Origin: Enhydrobacter sp.
Lineage (GTDB): Bacteria > Pseudomonadota > Alphaproteobacteria > Reyranellales > Reyranellaceae
DNA: 64,000 nt
Reading direction: 5' to 3'
NCBI GenBank assembly: GCA_025808875.1
Contig: CP075528.1
Coordinates: forward strand, 372,001-436,000
This document shows positions 33,989-45,804 of this stretch, piece by piece. The notes under the pieces are model-generated. The model did no database searches and was not told the origin of the DNA. It saw only the letters and a program-made list of their open reading frames with translations. How positions within the stretch are numbered: position 1 is the first letter of the stretch; the number at the start of each line of letters is the position of its first letter. The position numbers and the translations under genes were made by a program.

Positions 33989-34882
33989 ATGGACGGCGAT
34001 CGCACGATTTTCCCCGACGACCACGGTCTGTCGCGACGCGGCGCAATGAAGGCGACTGCGACCGGCGCGGCGCTCGGCAGCGCGTTCGCGTTGTCGGTCC
34101 AGCCGGTACAAGCGCAGACCATGATCGTCACGCCGGCCGACGGTCTGACCGCGGGCGAGGTCAAGGTCAAGACCAAGGACGGCAAGGAGATGGCCGCGTA
34201 CCGGGCCTATCCGGCTTCAGGCACGGGCTTTGGCACGATCCTGGTCATCCAGGAGATCTGGGGTGTGCATGCGCACATCGCCGACTTGTGCCGCCGCTTC
34301 GCCAAGGCGGGCTACTACGCCCTCGCGCCGGAGCTCTACTTCCGTCAAGGCGACCCGATGAAGATCCCCGAGATTCCGAAGCTGCTGAGCGAGATCGTCT
34401 CAAAGGTGCCGGACGCTCAGGTGATGGGCGATCTCGATTCCTGCGTCGCCTTCGCCAAGGGAGAAAGCAAGGCCGATACCGCCAAGCTCGGTGTCACCGG
34501 CTTCTGCTGGGGCGGCCGCATCACCTGGCTCTATGCCGCGCACAATCCCGGCCTGAAGGCGGGGGTCGCCTGGTATGGGCGCGTCGTCGGTGCGGCGTCT
34601 GAACTGACGCCCAAGCACCCGGTCGACCTGGCGAAGGATCTCAAGGCCCCGGTGCTGGGCCTCTACGGCGGCGCCGACACCGGCATTCCGAACGACACGG
34701 TCGACAAGATGCGCGCGGCGCTCAAGGAAGGCAGCGCTGCCGCGAAGAAGTCGGAGATTCACACCTATCCCGACATGCCGCACGCCTTCAACGCCGACTA
34801 CCGTCCGTCCTACCGCAAGGAAGCGGCGGAAGACGGCTGGAAGCGTGCGCTGGCCTGGTTCAAAGAGCACGGCGTATCCTGA
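33989..34882 (+). CDS. Dienelactone hydrolase family protein with Tat-type signal
   Basis: A 297-residue protein with an SRR twin-arginine signal ([20 protein letters not shown]) and then an alpha/beta hydrolase of the dienelactone hydrolase family. The nucleophile Cys173 is in [11 protein letters not shown]; catalytic partners are Asp in YGGADTGIP and His in DMPHAFNAD. The ATG at 33989 follows GGGAGG at good spacing. The cysteine nucleophile and the exported location suggest a periplasmic esterase or lactonase of unknown substrate. It precedes an unrelated alpha/beta hydrolase gene. Confidence 0.8.
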   Translation: MDGDRTIFPDDHGLSRRGAMKATATGAALGSAFALSVQPVQAQTMIVTPADGLTAGEVKVKTKDGKEMAAYRAYPASGTGFGTILVIQEIWGVHAHIADLCRRFAKAGYYALAPELYFRQGDPMKIPEIPKLLSEIVSKVPDAQVMGDLDSCVAFAKGESKADTAKLGVTGFCWGGRITWLYAAHNPGLKAGVAWYGRVVGAASELTPKHPVDLAKDLKAPVLGLYGGADTGIPNDTVDKMRAALKEGSAAAKKSEIHTYPDMPHAFNADYRPSYRKEAAEDGWKRALAWFKEHGVS

Positions 34883-34886
34883 GGGG

Positions 34887-36826
<1,940 letters not shown>

Positions 36827-36988
36827 GTTCGACCTTCGTCGAATGACCGTTGAATGACCGAGTCCGGCGTTGCCAAGGGCGTGCGGCACCCATAAAGTGC
36901 CGCAACCATCAGTTAGTTGCAAATAAAAACTAATGGTGAGCGTGTGATTTTCGCTCACCGTCCCCGAGCCTCCGAGCGATAGGGCTTC
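36827..36988. other. mdh-sucC intergenic leader with stem-loops
   Basis: Just after the mdh stop, TTCGAC-CTTC-GTCGAA (36828-36843) is a small hairpin. Around 36935-36959, GGTGAGCG, loop TGTGATTTT, CGCTCACC is a perfect 8-bp stem directly before the sucC region. AT-rich sequence (GCAAATAAAAACTAATGG) lies between them. No clear promoter hexamers, T-tracts or known riboswitch were found. It might be a regulated leader of the TCA operon. Confidence 0.4.
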
Positions 36989-38185
36989 ATGAACATCCAC
37001 GAGTATCAGGCCAAGGCATTGCTGGCCAAGTTCGCCGTCCCCCTGCTCAAGGGCGGCGTCGCCTATACCCGGGACGAAACAATCGACGTGGCCCGCAAGC
37101 TCGGCGCCCCCGTCACCGTCGTCAAAGCCCAGATCCATGCCGGCGGCCGGGGCAAGGGTCGATTCAAGAACGACCCCAATGGCAAAGGCGGTGTGCGCAT
37201 CGCCAAGTCGATCGAAGAAGCGGGCGCGCATGCGGCAGCCATGCTCGGCCACGACCTGGTCACCAAGCAGACCGGCCCTGCCGGAAAGACCGTCAAACGC
37301 CTCTATGTCGAGGAAGGCTGCGACATCGAGCGCGAACTGTACCTCTCGCTGCTGGTCGACCGGGCGGCCGGCCGCGTCTCCGTCGTCGCCTCGACCGAGG
37401 GCGGCATGGACATCGAGACGGTGGCGCATGAGACGCCGGAGAAGATCGTCAAGCAGTCGATCGATCCGGCGAGCGGCCTTCAGGCCTTCCACGGCCGCAA
37501 GATCGCGTTCGCGCTTGGCCTCGGCGGCAAGCAGGTCGGCGACTTCGTCCACCTGCTCGAGAGCCTCTACAAGGCCTTCACGGAACTCGACAGCTCGCTG
37601 ATCGAGATCAATCCGCTGGTGGTGACCGGCGCCGGCGAGGTCATCGCGCTCGATGCCAAGATGAATTTCGACGACAACGCACTCTATCGCCACAAGGATC
37701 TCGAGGCGCTGAGGGACGTCGACGAGGAGGATCCCGCCGAGACCGAGGCCGCCAGGTACGCGCTGAACTACGTCAAGCTCGATGGTCAGATCGGCTGCAT
37801 GGTGAACGGCGCCGGGCTTGCCATGGCGACCATGGACATCATCAAGCTCTACGGCGCCGAGCCGGCGAATTTCCTCGACGTCGGCGGCGGCGCCACGAAG
37901 GAGCGCGTGACGGCGGCCTTCAAGATCATCCTCAAGGATCCCAACGTCGAGGGCATCCTGGTCAACATCTTCGGCGGCATCATGCGCTGCGATGTCATAG
38001 CCGAAGGCGTGGTCGCGGCGGCGCGCGAGGTCAATCTGCACGTGCCGCTGGTCGTCCGCCTGGAAGGCACCAACGTCGAGCTCGGCAAGAAGATCCTGAA
38101 GGAGTCCGGTCTCAAGATAACGTCGGCCGACCATCTCGCCGATGCCGCCGAGAAGATCGTCAAGGCGGTCAAGGAGAGCAACTGA
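36989..38185 (+). CDS. sucC: Succinate-CoA ligase beta subunit
   Basis: A 398-residue ATP-grasp subunit. It starts [20 protein letters not shown] and has the nucleotide-binding GGRGKGRF region, and [21 protein letters not shown] plus the C-terminal flavodoxin-like part with [15 protein letters not shown]. Length and motifs are those of bacterial SucC. It phosphorylates ADP or GDP while releasing CoA from succinyl-CoA. The stop TGA shares its A with the sucD ATG (1-nt overlap), so the two are translationally coupled. Confidence 0.97.
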   Translation: MNIHEYQAKALLAKFAVPLLKGGVAYTRDETIDVARKLGAPVTVVKAQIHAGGRGKGRFKNDPNGKGGVRIAKSIEEAGAHAAAMLGHDLVTKQTGPAGKTVKRLYVEEGCDIERELYLSLLVDRAAGRVSVVASTEGGMDIETVAHETPEKIVKQSIDPASGLQAFHGRKIAFALGLGGKQVGDFVHLLESLYKAFTELDSSLIEINPLVVTGAGEVIALDAKMNFDDNALYRHKDLEALRDVDEEDPAETEAARYALNYVKLDGQIGCMVNGAGLAMATMDIIKLYGAEPANFLDVGGGATKERVTAAFKIILKDPNVEGILVNIFGGIMRCDVIAEGVVAAAREVNLHVPLVVRLEGTNVELGKKILKESGLKITSADHLADAAEKIVKAVKESN

Positions 38186-39060
38186 TGGCCGTTCTGGTCG
38201 ACAAGAACACCAAGGTCATCTGCCAGGGCTTCACCGGCAGCCAGGGCACGTTCCATTCCGAGCAGGCGATCGCCTACGGCACCAGGATGGTGGGTGGCGT
38301 CACCCCGGGAAAGGGCGGCACCAAGCATCTCGACCTGCCAGTATTCGACACGGTGGCCCAGGCGGTTGCCGAGACCGGTGCAACGGCGAGCGTGATCTAC
38401 GTGCCGGCCCCCTACGCGGCCGATTCGATCCTCGAAGCGGTCGACGCAGGGTTGCCACTGGTTGTCTGCATCACCGAAGGCATCCCCGTGCTCGACATGG
38501 TGAAGGTCAAGCGCGCCCTGACCGGCTCGAAGTCGCGGCTGATCGGACCCAACTGCCCCGGCGTCATCACGCCCGGTGAATGCAAGATCGGCATCATGCC
38601 GGGGCACATCCACAAGCGCGGCAGGATCGGCATCATCTCGCGTTCGGGGACGCTGACCTACGAGGCCGTCGCTCAGACGACGGCCGCCGGCCTCGGCCAG
38701 ACCACCTGCATCGGCATCGGCGGCGATCCGGTGAACGGCACCAACTTCGTCGAGTGCCTGGAAATGCTGATCGCCGATCCGGAGACACAGGGGATTGTGA
38801 TGATCGGCGAGATCGGCGGTGACGCCGAGGTCAAGGGCGCCGAGTTCGTCAAGGCGTCGAAGACCAGGAAGCCGGTGGTGGGATTCATCGCCGGTCGCAC
38901 CGCACCGCCGGGACGTCGCATGGGCCATGCCGGCGCCGTCATTTCGGGCGGCCAGGACACGGCGGAGTTCAAGGTCCAGGCCATGCGATCGGCGGGCATC
39001 AGGGTCGCCGACTCGCCGGCCGCCCTGGGCGAGGAGATGCTTAAGGCGATGAAGGGCTGA
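38185..39060 (+). CDS. sucD: Succinate-CoA ligase alpha subunit
   Basis: A 291-residue subunit that carries the phosphohistidine: His248 in [13 protein letters not shown]. The CoA-binding N-terminal domain begins [40 protein letters not shown] is a typical family block. It pairs with SucC in the TCA cycle. It is followed 52 nt later by the first residues of sucA, in the order mdh-sucCD-sucAB-lpd that is common in alphaproteobacteria. Confidence 0.97.
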   Translation: MAVLVDKNTKVICQGFTGSQGTFHSEQAIAYGTRMVGGVTPGKGGTKHLDLPVFDTVAQAVAETGATASVIYVPAPYAADSILEAVDAGLPLVVCITEGIPVLDMVKVKRALTGSKSRLIGPNCPGVITPGECKIGIMPGHIHKRGRIGIISRSGTLTYEAVAQTTAAGLGQTTCIGIGGDPVNGTNFVECLEMLIADPETQGIVMIGEIGGDAEVKGAEFVKASKTRKPVVGFIAGRTAPPGRRMGHAGAVISGGQDTAEFKVQAMRSAGIRVADSPAALGEEMLKAMKG

Positions 39061-39112
39061 TCGACCCGATTCCTCCTCGCGACCGAGGAGGATGGCCGAG
39101 GAGTTTGGAGCC

Positions 39113-42013
39113 ATGAAGGCAGAGCAGACATCGTTCCTGTTCGGCGCGAACGCGCCGTTCATCGAAGAGCTCTACGCGCGCTTCCTCGAGGATCCGAGCC
39201 GGGTCGACGCCGACTGGCGCACCTTCTTCGAGGCGCTGGCCGAGGAGCGGGGCGATGTGCTGGCGGAGGCCCGCGGTGCCTCCTGGGCGCCGCGCGGCGC
39301 GCGCGTCATCGACGTGCCCGACGCGGAGCTGCCGCGCGCTGCCGCCAATCGCAACTTGAAGGCCGGCAACGGTGCCGCCGCGCCTGCCATGCCAATGGCC
39401 GGTGCCGGCGAAGAGACGATCCGCGCGGCAGCGCACGACACGGCGCGCGCCCTGATGCTCATTCGCGCCTATCGCATTCGCGGTCATCTCGAGGCGGACC
39501 TCGACCCGCTGGGCTTGGTGCGTCAGGCGCCGCATCGGGAGCTCGATCCGGCCGCCTACGGATTCGGCGAGGCCGACTGGGATCGGCCGATTCTCATCTT
39601 CGGCTCGCTGGCGCTGGGCGATTCGGCAACCCTGCGCCAGATCATGGAGCGGCTGCGCAAGACCTATTGCGGCAAGATCGGCGTCGAGTTCATGCACATC
39701 TCCGATCCCGACCAGAAGGCGTGGATCCAGGAACGCATCGAGCACATCGAGAATCACACCGAATTCACCGTCGAGGGTCGCAAGGCGATCCTGCGGCGCG
39801 TGGTCGAGGCCGAGGGGCTGGAGCGCTATCTGCACGTCAAGTTCGTCGGCACCAAGCGCTTTGGCCTCGACGGCGGCGAATCGCTGATCCCGGCCATCGA
39901 GCAGATCCTCAAGCGAGGCGGTCAGCTCGGCGTGAAGGAAGTGATGATCGGCATGCCCCATCGCGGCCGCCTCAACACCCTCGTTCATGTCATGCACAAG
40001 AGCTACACGGCACTCTTTTCGGAATTCCAGGGTCGCTCTTCCCAGCCTGAGGAGATGCGCGGATCGGGCGACGTAAAGTACCATTTGGGCGCTTCCGCGG
40101 ATCGCGAATTCGACGGCAACACCGTCCATCTGTCGCTGTCGCCGAACCCGTCGCATCTCGAGGCGGTCAATCCGGTGGTGCTCGGCAAGGCGCGCGCCAA
40201 GCAGGACCAGCGGCGCGACGCCGATCGCAGCCAGGTGATGGCGATCCTGATGCATGGCGATGCCGCCTTTGCCGGCCAGGGCTTGGTCGCCGAATCGCTC
40301 GATCTCAGCGATCTCGGCGGCTATCGCATCGGCGGCACCATCCACTTCGTGGTCAACAACCAGATCGGCTTCACCACGCTGCCGACCTACTCGCGCTCGG
40401 GGCCCTATTGTACGGAGGTCGCCAAGATCGTTCAGGCACCGATCCTGCACGTCAACGGCGACGACCCCGAGTCCGTCGTGCACTGCGCGCGAATCGCGAC
40501 GGAGTTTCGCCAGCACTTCAAGCGCGACATCGTCATCGACATGTTCTGCTATCGGCGGCACGGCCACAACGAGTCGGACGAGCCGATGTTCACCCAGCCC
40601 CTGATGTACAAGGAGATCGGCGGCCACAAGACGGTGAAGGAAGTCTATGCCGGGCGGTTGCAGCAGGAAGGCGTCGTCGACGTCGGCGAAGTCGCCGGGA
40701 TGGACGCGGAGCTGCGCGAGAAACTCGACACCGCACTGGAAGCGGCGACCAACTTCAAGCCCAACAAGGCCGATTGGCTCGAAGGCAAGTGGGCGGGCTT
40801 CACGGTCGCGCCGGGCGAGGAGGACCGCAAGGGCCAGACCGCCATCGATCTGGACCTGTTCAGGAAGGTCGGCATGGCGATCTCCGAGCCGCCGAAGAAC
40901 TTCGATCTCAACCGCAAGATCGTTCGTCTCCAGCAGGAGAAGCGCAAGACCATCGATACGGGCCGCGACATCGACTGGGCGACCGGGGAGGCACTGGCCT
41001 TCGGTTCGCTGCTGGTCGAGGGGACGCCGGTGCGCCTCTCGGGACAGGATTCCGGTCGCGGCACCTTCTCGCAGCGCCATTCCGTGCTGGTCGACCAGAG
41101 CAACGAAGCCAAGTACGTCCCGTTGAACAATATCGGCGAGGGCCAGGCCCATCTCGAGGTGATCGACAGTCCGCTCTCGGAAGCCGGTGTGCTCGGCTTC
41201 GAGTACGGCTATTCGCTCGCCGAGCCCAATGCCCTGGTGCTCTGGGAAGCGCAGTTCGGCGACTTCGCCAATGGCGCGCAGGTCATCATCGACCAGTTCA
41301 TCAGCTCCGCCGAAAGCAAGTGGCTGCGCATGTCGGGTCTGGTGATGCTGCTGCCGCATGGCTACGAGGGGCAGGGACCGGAGCACAGCTCGGCACGCCT
41401 CGAGCGTTACCTGCAGCTTTCCGGCGAAGACAATTGGCAGGTGATCGCGCCGACGACGCCGGCGAACTACTTTCACGCCCTGCGCCGGCAAATGCGCCGT
41501 ACCTTCCGCAAGCCTCTGATTGTCATGACGCCGAAGTCCCTGTTGCGTCACAAGGATTGCGTGTCGACGGCGGCGGACTTCGGGCCGGGCTCGTCGTTCC
41601 GCCGCATCCTCGCCGAGACCGACGCGTTGGCCGACGACGGTGCGATCCGCCGCGTCGTGCTGTGCAGCGGCAAGGTCTATTTCGACCTGGTGGCGGAGCG
41701 GCGCAAGCGCAAGATCGACGACATCGCCATCATCCGTATCGAGCAGCTCTATCCTTTTCCCTTCACGCGGCTCGGCGTGCGGCTCTCGCAGTATCCCAAT
41801 GCAGAGGTCGTGTGGTGCCAGGAGGAACCCGAGAACATGGGCGCCTGGCATTTCGTCGACCGGCGCATCGAGCGCGCCCTCGCGAGCCTCGACGTCAAGG
41901 CCAGGCGACCGGTCTATATCGGTCGGGCGGAGGCCGCCTCGCCGGCAACCGGCTCGGCGCGGACGCATTTGAAGGAACAGGCCGATCTGGTCGATCGTGC
42001 GCTGACGCTCTGA
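39113..42013 (+). CDS. sucA: 2-oxoglutarate dehydrogenase E1 component
   Basis: A 966-residue thiamine-diphosphate enzyme that decarboxylates 2-oxoglutarate and succinylates the E2 lipoyl arm. The opening QTSFLFGANAPFIEELYARF is the E1-o signature, followed by the EKRFGLDGGESLIP-type block (TKRFGLDGGESLIPAIEQ), GMPHRGRLNTLVHVM and the ThDP motif region GDAAFAGQGLVAES. Two starts are possible: ATG 39092, overlapping a GAGGAGG site too closely, and ATG 39113, preceded by GAGGAG and GGAG. The second was preferred. Confidence 0.95.
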   Translation: MKAEQTSFLFGANAPFIEELYARFLEDPSRVDADWRTFFEALAEERGDVLAEARGASWAPRGARVIDVPDAELPRAAANRNLKAGNGAAAPAMPMAGAGEETIRAAAHDTARALMLIRAYRIRGHLEADLDPLGLVRQAPHRELDPAAYGFGEADWDRPILIFGSLALGDSATLRQIMERLRKTYCGKIGVEFMHISDPDQKAWIQERIEHIENHTEFTVEGRKAILRRVVEAEGLERYLHVKFVGTKRFGLDGGESLIPAIEQILKRGGQLGVKEVMIGMPHRGRLNTLVHVMHKSYTALFSEFQGRSSQPEEMRGSGDVKYHLGASADREFDGNTVHLSLSPNPSHLEAVNPVVLGKARAKQDQRRDADRSQVMAILMHGDAAFAGQGLVAESLDLSDLGGYRIGGTIHFVVNNQIGFTTLPTYSRSGPYCTEVAKIVQAPILHVNGDDPESVVHCARIATEFRQHFKRDIVIDMFCYRRHGHNESDEPMFTQPLMYKEIGGHKTVKEVYAGRLQQEGVVDVGEVAGMDAELREKLDTALEAATNFKPNKADWLEGKWAGFTVAPGEEDRKGQTAIDLDLFRKVGMAISEPPKNFDLNRKIVRLQQEKRKTIDTGRDIDWATGEALAFGSLLVEGTPVRLSGQDSGRGTFSQRHSVLVDQSNEAKYVPLNNIGEGQAHLEVIDSPLSEAGVLGFEYGYSLAEPNALVLWEAQFGDFANGAQVIIDQFISSAESKWLRMSGLVMLLPHGYEGQGPEHSSARLERYLQLSGEDNWQVIAPTTPANYFHALRRQMRRTFRKPLIVMTPKSLLRHKDCVSTAADFGPGSSFRRILAETDALADDGAIRRVVLCSGKVYFDLVAERRKRKIDDIAIIRIEQLYPFPFTRLGVRLSQYPNAEVVWCQEEPENMGAWHFVDRRIERALASLDVKARRPVYIGRAEAASPATGSARTHLKEQADLVDRALTL

Positions 42014-42025
42014 AGGAAGCAGGCC

Positions 42026-43249
42026 ATGGCTGTCGAGATCAAGGTTCCCGCGCTCGGTGAATCGGTCACCGAGGCAACTGTTGCCAAATGGCTGGTCAAG
42101 GCGGGCGATCAGGTGAGCGTCGACCAGCCGCTGTGCGAACTCGAGACCGACAAGGTGACCGTCGAGGTCAATGCGACCGTCGCCGGAACCATCGTCGAGC
42201 TGGCGGTTGCGGAGGGGGCTTCGGTCCAGGTCGGAGGCGTGCTGTGCCACATCGAGGCAGGCGCTTCCGGAGCCGTGCGGCCTGCGGCGCCGCCACCCCC
42301 TGCGGCGGCGTCACCGCCGAAGGCCGCAACGCCAGCGCAACCGGCCAGCGCCTCCAATCTCGCCTCATCGGGTCCTGCCGTACGCAAGCTGGCCGAAGAG
42401 AAGACGGTGCCTGCAGCGGCGATCCAGCCTTCGGGCAAGGACGGCCGTGCCACCAAGGCGGACGTGATGGCCGCGATCTCGTCCATTGCGGCGCAATCCG
42501 CACCGCCACCGATCGCCAAGCCGGTGCCGACCGGCCCGCGCCCCCGCGCGGACCGTGAGGAACGGGTGAAGATGACGCGCCTGCGGCGCACCATCGCCAA
42601 CCGTCTGAAGGAGGCGCAGAACACCGCTGCCATGCTCACCACCTTCAACGAGGTGGACATGACGAACGTCATGGCGCTGCGCGAGCGGCTGAAGGACGAT
42701 TTCGAGAAGAAGCATGGTGCCCGCCTCGGGTTCATGTCCTTTTTCGTCAAGGCCTGTATCGTGGCGTTGAAGGAGCTGCCGTCGGTCAACGCCGAGATCG
42801 AGGACGACGATCTCGTCTACAAGAACTACTACGACATCGGCGTTGCCGTCGGCACGCCGCAGGGTCTCGTGGTGCCCGTCGTGCGCGACGCGAACGCGCT
42901 GTCGTTCGGCGATATCGAGAAGACGATCGGCGAGCTCGGGCGTAAGGCGCGCGACGGCAAGCTCACCATCGCCGACCTGACGGGCGGGACCTTCACCATC
43001 TCCAACGGCGGCGTCTACGGCTCGCTGATGTCGACGCCGATTCTCAACCCGCCGCAATCGGGCATTCTCGGTATGCACAAGATCCAGCAAAGGCCCATGG
43101 CGATGGGCGGCGACATCAAGCTGCGACCGATGATGTACCTCGCTCTGTCGTACGATCATCGCATCATCGACGGTCGTGAGGCCGTCACCTTCCTGGTGCG
43201 GGTCAAGGAGTGTATCGAGGATCCCGAGCGTCTGCTGCTGGGGATCTGA
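42026..43249 (+). CDS. sucB: Dihydrolipoyllysine succinyltransferase (E2)
   Basis: A 407-residue E2. The lipoyl domain (residues 1-78) carries Lys43 in ETDKVTVEV. An Ala/Pro linker follows, then a peripheral subunit-binding domain (about 105-145, [19 protein letters not shown]), then the catalytic domain. The active site is His378 and Asp382 in [14 protein letters not shown]. It passes succinyl groups to CoA in the 2-oxoglutarate dehydrogenase complex. Translation is close-coupled: 12 nt from sucA and 2 nt before lpd. Confidence 0.97.
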   Translation: MAVEIKVPALGESVTEATVAKWLVKAGDQVSVDQPLCELETDKVTVEVNATVAGTIVELAVAEGASVQVGGVLCHIEAGASGAVRPAAPPPPAAASPPKAATPAQPASASNLASSGPAVRKLAEEKTVPAAAIQPSGKDGRATKADVMAAISSIAAQSAPPPIAKPVPTGPRPRADREERVKMTRLRRTIANRLKEAQNTAAMLTTFNEVDMTNVMALRERLKDDFEKKHGARLGFMSFFVKACIVALKELPSVNAEIEDDDLVYKNYYDIGVAVGTPQGLVVPVVRDANALSFGDIEKTIGELGRKARDGKLTIADLTGGTFTISNGGVYGSLMSTPILNPPQSGILGMHKIQQRPMAMGGDIKLRPMMYLALSYDHRIIDGREAVTFLVRVKECIEDPERLLLGI

Positions 43250-43251
43250 CG

Positions 43252-44661
43252 ATGGCCGATGCATTCGATCTCGTCGTGATCGGCGCCGGACCGGGCGGCT
43301 ACGTCGCGGCGATCCGCGCCGCCCAGCTCGGCATGAAGGTGGCCGTCGTGGAGAAGCGTGCCACGCTCGGCGGCACCTGCCTCAATGTCGGCTGCATCCC
43401 GTCGAAAGCGCTGCTGCAGTCCTCTCACTTGTTCGAGGAGGCGGCACACGACCTGATGCAGCACGGCATCAAGGTCGGGACACCATCACTCGACTTCGCG
43501 CAGATGATGAAGCGCAAGACCGAGGTGGTCGGTGCCACGACCAAGGGCATCGAGTTCCTGTTCAAGAAGAACAAGATCGCCTCCTATCGCGGCATCGGCC
43601 GCATCGAGGCGGTCGATTCCGTCGCGGTCGTCAGCGACGACGGTGCCGTCACGGAAATGTTGTCGGCGAAGAACGTCCTGATCGCGTCAGGCTCGGAAGT
43701 GACGCCGCTGCCGGGAGTGGCGATCGACGAGAAGCGGATCGTGTCTTCTACCGGTGCGCTCGAGCTCGCGGAGGTGCCCAAGCGACTGGTCGTGGTCGGC
43801 GCCGGTATCATCGGCCTGGAGCTGGGCTCGGTCTGGCGTCGGCTCGGGTCGGATGTCACGGTCGTCGAGTTCCTCGACCGCATCGCGCCGGGCATTGATG
43901 ACGAAGTGACGAGGCACTTCCAGCGCGCCCTGCAGAAGCAGGGGCTGAAGTTCAAGATGGGCTCGAAGGTCACCGGGGCCGAGTCGGGCGATTCCGGCGT
44001 GACCTTGACGATCGAGCCCGCGAAAGGTGGTGCCGCCGAGACCGTCGACAGCGACGTCGTTCTCGTCTGCATCGGGCGACGGCCGCATGTCGAAGGCCTC
44101 GGCCTCGACAAGGTTGGCGTGAAGCTCTCGGCGCGCGGCCGCATCGAGGTGGACCACCAGTTCCGGACCTCGGTGCCCGGCATCCATGCCATCGGCGACG
44201 TCATCGACGGTCCCATGCTGGCCCACAAGGCGAGTGAGGATGGAGTCGCCTGCGTGGAGACCATTGCCGGCCAGAAGGGACACGTGAACTGGGATCTCGT
44301 TCCATCGGTCGTCTATACTCAGCCGGAGGTGGCGTGGACCGGCAAAACCGAGGAACAGCTCAAGGCCGCAGGCGTTGCCTACAAGATCGGCAAGTACCCC
44401 TTTACCGCCGATCCGCGCAGTCGCGCCAACGGCCGCACCGAGGGCTTCGTGAAGGTGCTGGCAGACAAGGCGACGGACGAGGTTCTGGGCGTGCACATCA
44501 TCGGTGCGGAAGCCGGCACCATGATAGCCGAAGCGGTTCTCGCCATGGAGTTCAGGGCGTCGGCCGAGGACATCGGCCGTGTCTGCCATGCCCATCCCAC
44601 CGTCAGTGAGGCGCTGAAGGAGGCGGCGCTGGCGGCGTGGGAAAGGCCGATCCATCTGTGA
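43252..44661 (+). CDS. lpd: Dihydrolipoyl dehydrogenase (E3)
   Basis: A 469-residue flavoprotein. The FAD loop is VVIGAGPGGYVAAIRAA, the redox disulfide is Cys43-Cys48 in GGTCLNVGCIPSK, the NAD loop is VVVGAGIIGLELGS, and the dimer interface gives the base His448 with Glu453 in HAHPTVSEAL. It reoxidises dihydrolipoamide in the 2-oxoacid dehydrogenase complexes. The ATG at 43252 was chosen because it begins the Rossmann fold; an upstream start would overlap sucB by 40 nt. Confidence 0.97.
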   Translation: MADAFDLVVIGAGPGGYVAAIRAAQLGMKVAVVEKRATLGGTCLNVGCIPSKALLQSSHLFEEAAHDLMQHGIKVGTPSLDFAQMMKRKTEVVGATTKGIEFLFKKNKIASYRGIGRIEAVDSVAVVSDDGAVTEMLSAKNVLIASGSEVTPLPGVAIDEKRIVSSTGALELAEVPKRLVVVGAGIIGLELGSVWRRLGSDVTVVEFLDRIAPGIDDEVTRHFQRALQKQGLKFKMGSKVTGAESGDSGVTLTIEPAKGGAAETVDSDVVLVCIGRRPHVEGLGLDKVGVKLSARGRIEVDHQFRTSVPGIHAIGDVIDGPMLAHKASEDGVACVETIAGQKGHVNWDLVPSVVYTQPEVAWTGKTEEQLKAAGVAYKIGKYPFTADPRSRANGRTEGFVKVLADKATDEVLGVHIIGAEAGTMIAEAVLAMEFRASAEDIGRVCHAHPTVSEALKEAALAAWERPIHL

Positions 44662-44681
44662 GCCGCCGGAGGCGGTAGCCA

Positions 44682-44948
44682 ATGCGCAAGCCGCTGATGG
44701 CGTTGGCGATCGCCGGTTGCCTGGCGATGTCGGTGATCGGCGGATTGCTGCCCTTCCTGCAGGGCTGGATCTTCTTCATCATCGCGCTCTATCTGTTCGC
44801 GACCGAGTTCCGAACGGGCCGGCTGTGGGTCAAGGGCGCGCGGCGGCGCTGGCCGTTCGTCAATCGCTGGATCATGCGGGCACGCGACCATCGTTGGGCG
44901 CCGAGTCACCTCAAGGAGTTCGAGGACCTGACCGATCCATGGAAGTGA
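44682..44948 (+). CDS. Small membrane protein of the PGPGW type
   Basis: An 88-residue protein with a hydrophobic N-terminal half (LMALAIAGCLAMSVIGGLLP, then FLQGWIFFIIALYLFAT) giving two predicted membrane helices, and a basic soluble tail with RRRWPFVNRWIMRARDHRW. The pattern resembles the PGPGW family (with LLPFLQGW in place of LLPGPGW). It is 20 nt after lpd on the same strand and overlaps the next gene by 10 nt, so it may be the terminal gene of the TCA transcript. Function unknown. Confidence 0.6.
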   Translation: MRKPLMALAIAGCLAMSVIGGLLPFLQGWIFFIIALYLFATEFRTGRLWVKGARRRWPFVNRWIMRARDHRWAPSHLKEFEDLTDPWK

Positions 44949-45781
44949 CGCGGACGATCGTTGGTATTGTTCTGCTGCTGGCCTGCCTGTCGCCGGCAGT
45001 GGCCCAGCAGAACGTTCGCGTCCGCGCCGACCTGGCCGAGCGAAGGATCGACATTCCCGCTCAATTGTATCGGCCTGCGGGACAGGAGCGAGTACCCGTC
45101 GTGGCGATCTTTCACGGCTGTGGTGGACCGGGCATGAACAATGCGCGGATGGCCGGGCTTCTGCGCGACTGGGGTTACGGCGCGCTGGTGGTCGACAGCT
45201 TCTCTTCCCGAGGCATCAAGGATGCCTGCGGTCGGAACTGGCCGTCGCAGGCGGACGCGGAGAAGCGTGCCCTCGACATCGATGCCACGCGGCAATGGCT
45301 CGAGGACCAATCCTTCGCCGATGCCACGCGGCTCGCCGTCATGGGCTACTCCTATGGCGGAGGTGTCGCGATGTTGCGGGCCTTCGCCGCCGGGCCACCG
45401 GTGCGCGATCTCCCGGCCTGGCGCGCCTCCATCCTGGTCTATCCCGATTGCGCACTGGCGGATGCACTGGGATCGCACCTTTGGCCGCGTCAGCCGACCC
45501 TGTTCGCCCTGGCCGAGCTCGACGACTGGACGCCGATCGGGCAGTGCCAGGCCGTGTTGGGCCGCGTGACCGCAGATCGCGGCTTGATCGAGGTCAAGAT
45601 TTACGAAGGCGCGCATCACAGTTTCGATGCGCTTGGACTTCCGGTGCGCTATTTGTCGGGGGCAGGCAACCGCAGCAAGCCCGGTGGTTGCTGTGGTGCG
45701 CACTACGGTGCCCACGAGCCCTCCTGGAGGCGGTTCGTGGTCGACGTGCAAGCGTTCCTGACCGAGGCGTTCAAGCCATAG
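44939..45781 (+). CDS. Secreted alpha/beta hydrolase, dienelactone hydrolase-like
   Basis: A 280-residue protein with an N-terminal signal (MEVTRTIVGIVLLLACLSPA, then VAQQ). The nucleophile elbow VMGYSYGGGVAML contains Ser138, an oxyanion loop is in AIFHGCGGPGMNN, and the base histidine is likely in EGAHHSFDA. A conserved CCGAHYG and extra cysteines suggest disulfides. The frame is open upstream, but the signal peptide marks the true start. Substrate unknown. The gene precedes an outer-membrane porin gene. Confidence 0.75.
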   Translation: MEVTRTIVGIVLLLACLSPAVAQQNVRVRADLAERRIDIPAQLYRPAGQERVPVVAIFHGCGGPGMNNARMAGLLRDWGYGALVVDSFSSRGIKDACGRNWPSQADAEKRALDIDATRQWLEDQSFADATRLAVMGYSYGGGVAMLRAFAAGPPVRDLPAWRASILVYPDCALADALGSHLWPRQPTLFALAELDDWTPIGQCQAVLGRVTADRGLIEVKIYEGAHHSFDALGLPVRYLSGAGNRSKPGGCCGAHYGAHEPSWRRFVVDVQAFLTEAFKP

Positions 45782-45804
45782 CGCGGGCCGCGGTTGGGGG
45801 CCGC

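Noticed and set aside
39041..42250. A 1069-codon minus-strand frame over sucA
   Set aside because: Long antisense frames are normal in high-GC DNA; sucA on the plus strand has full ThDP and E1-o motifs.
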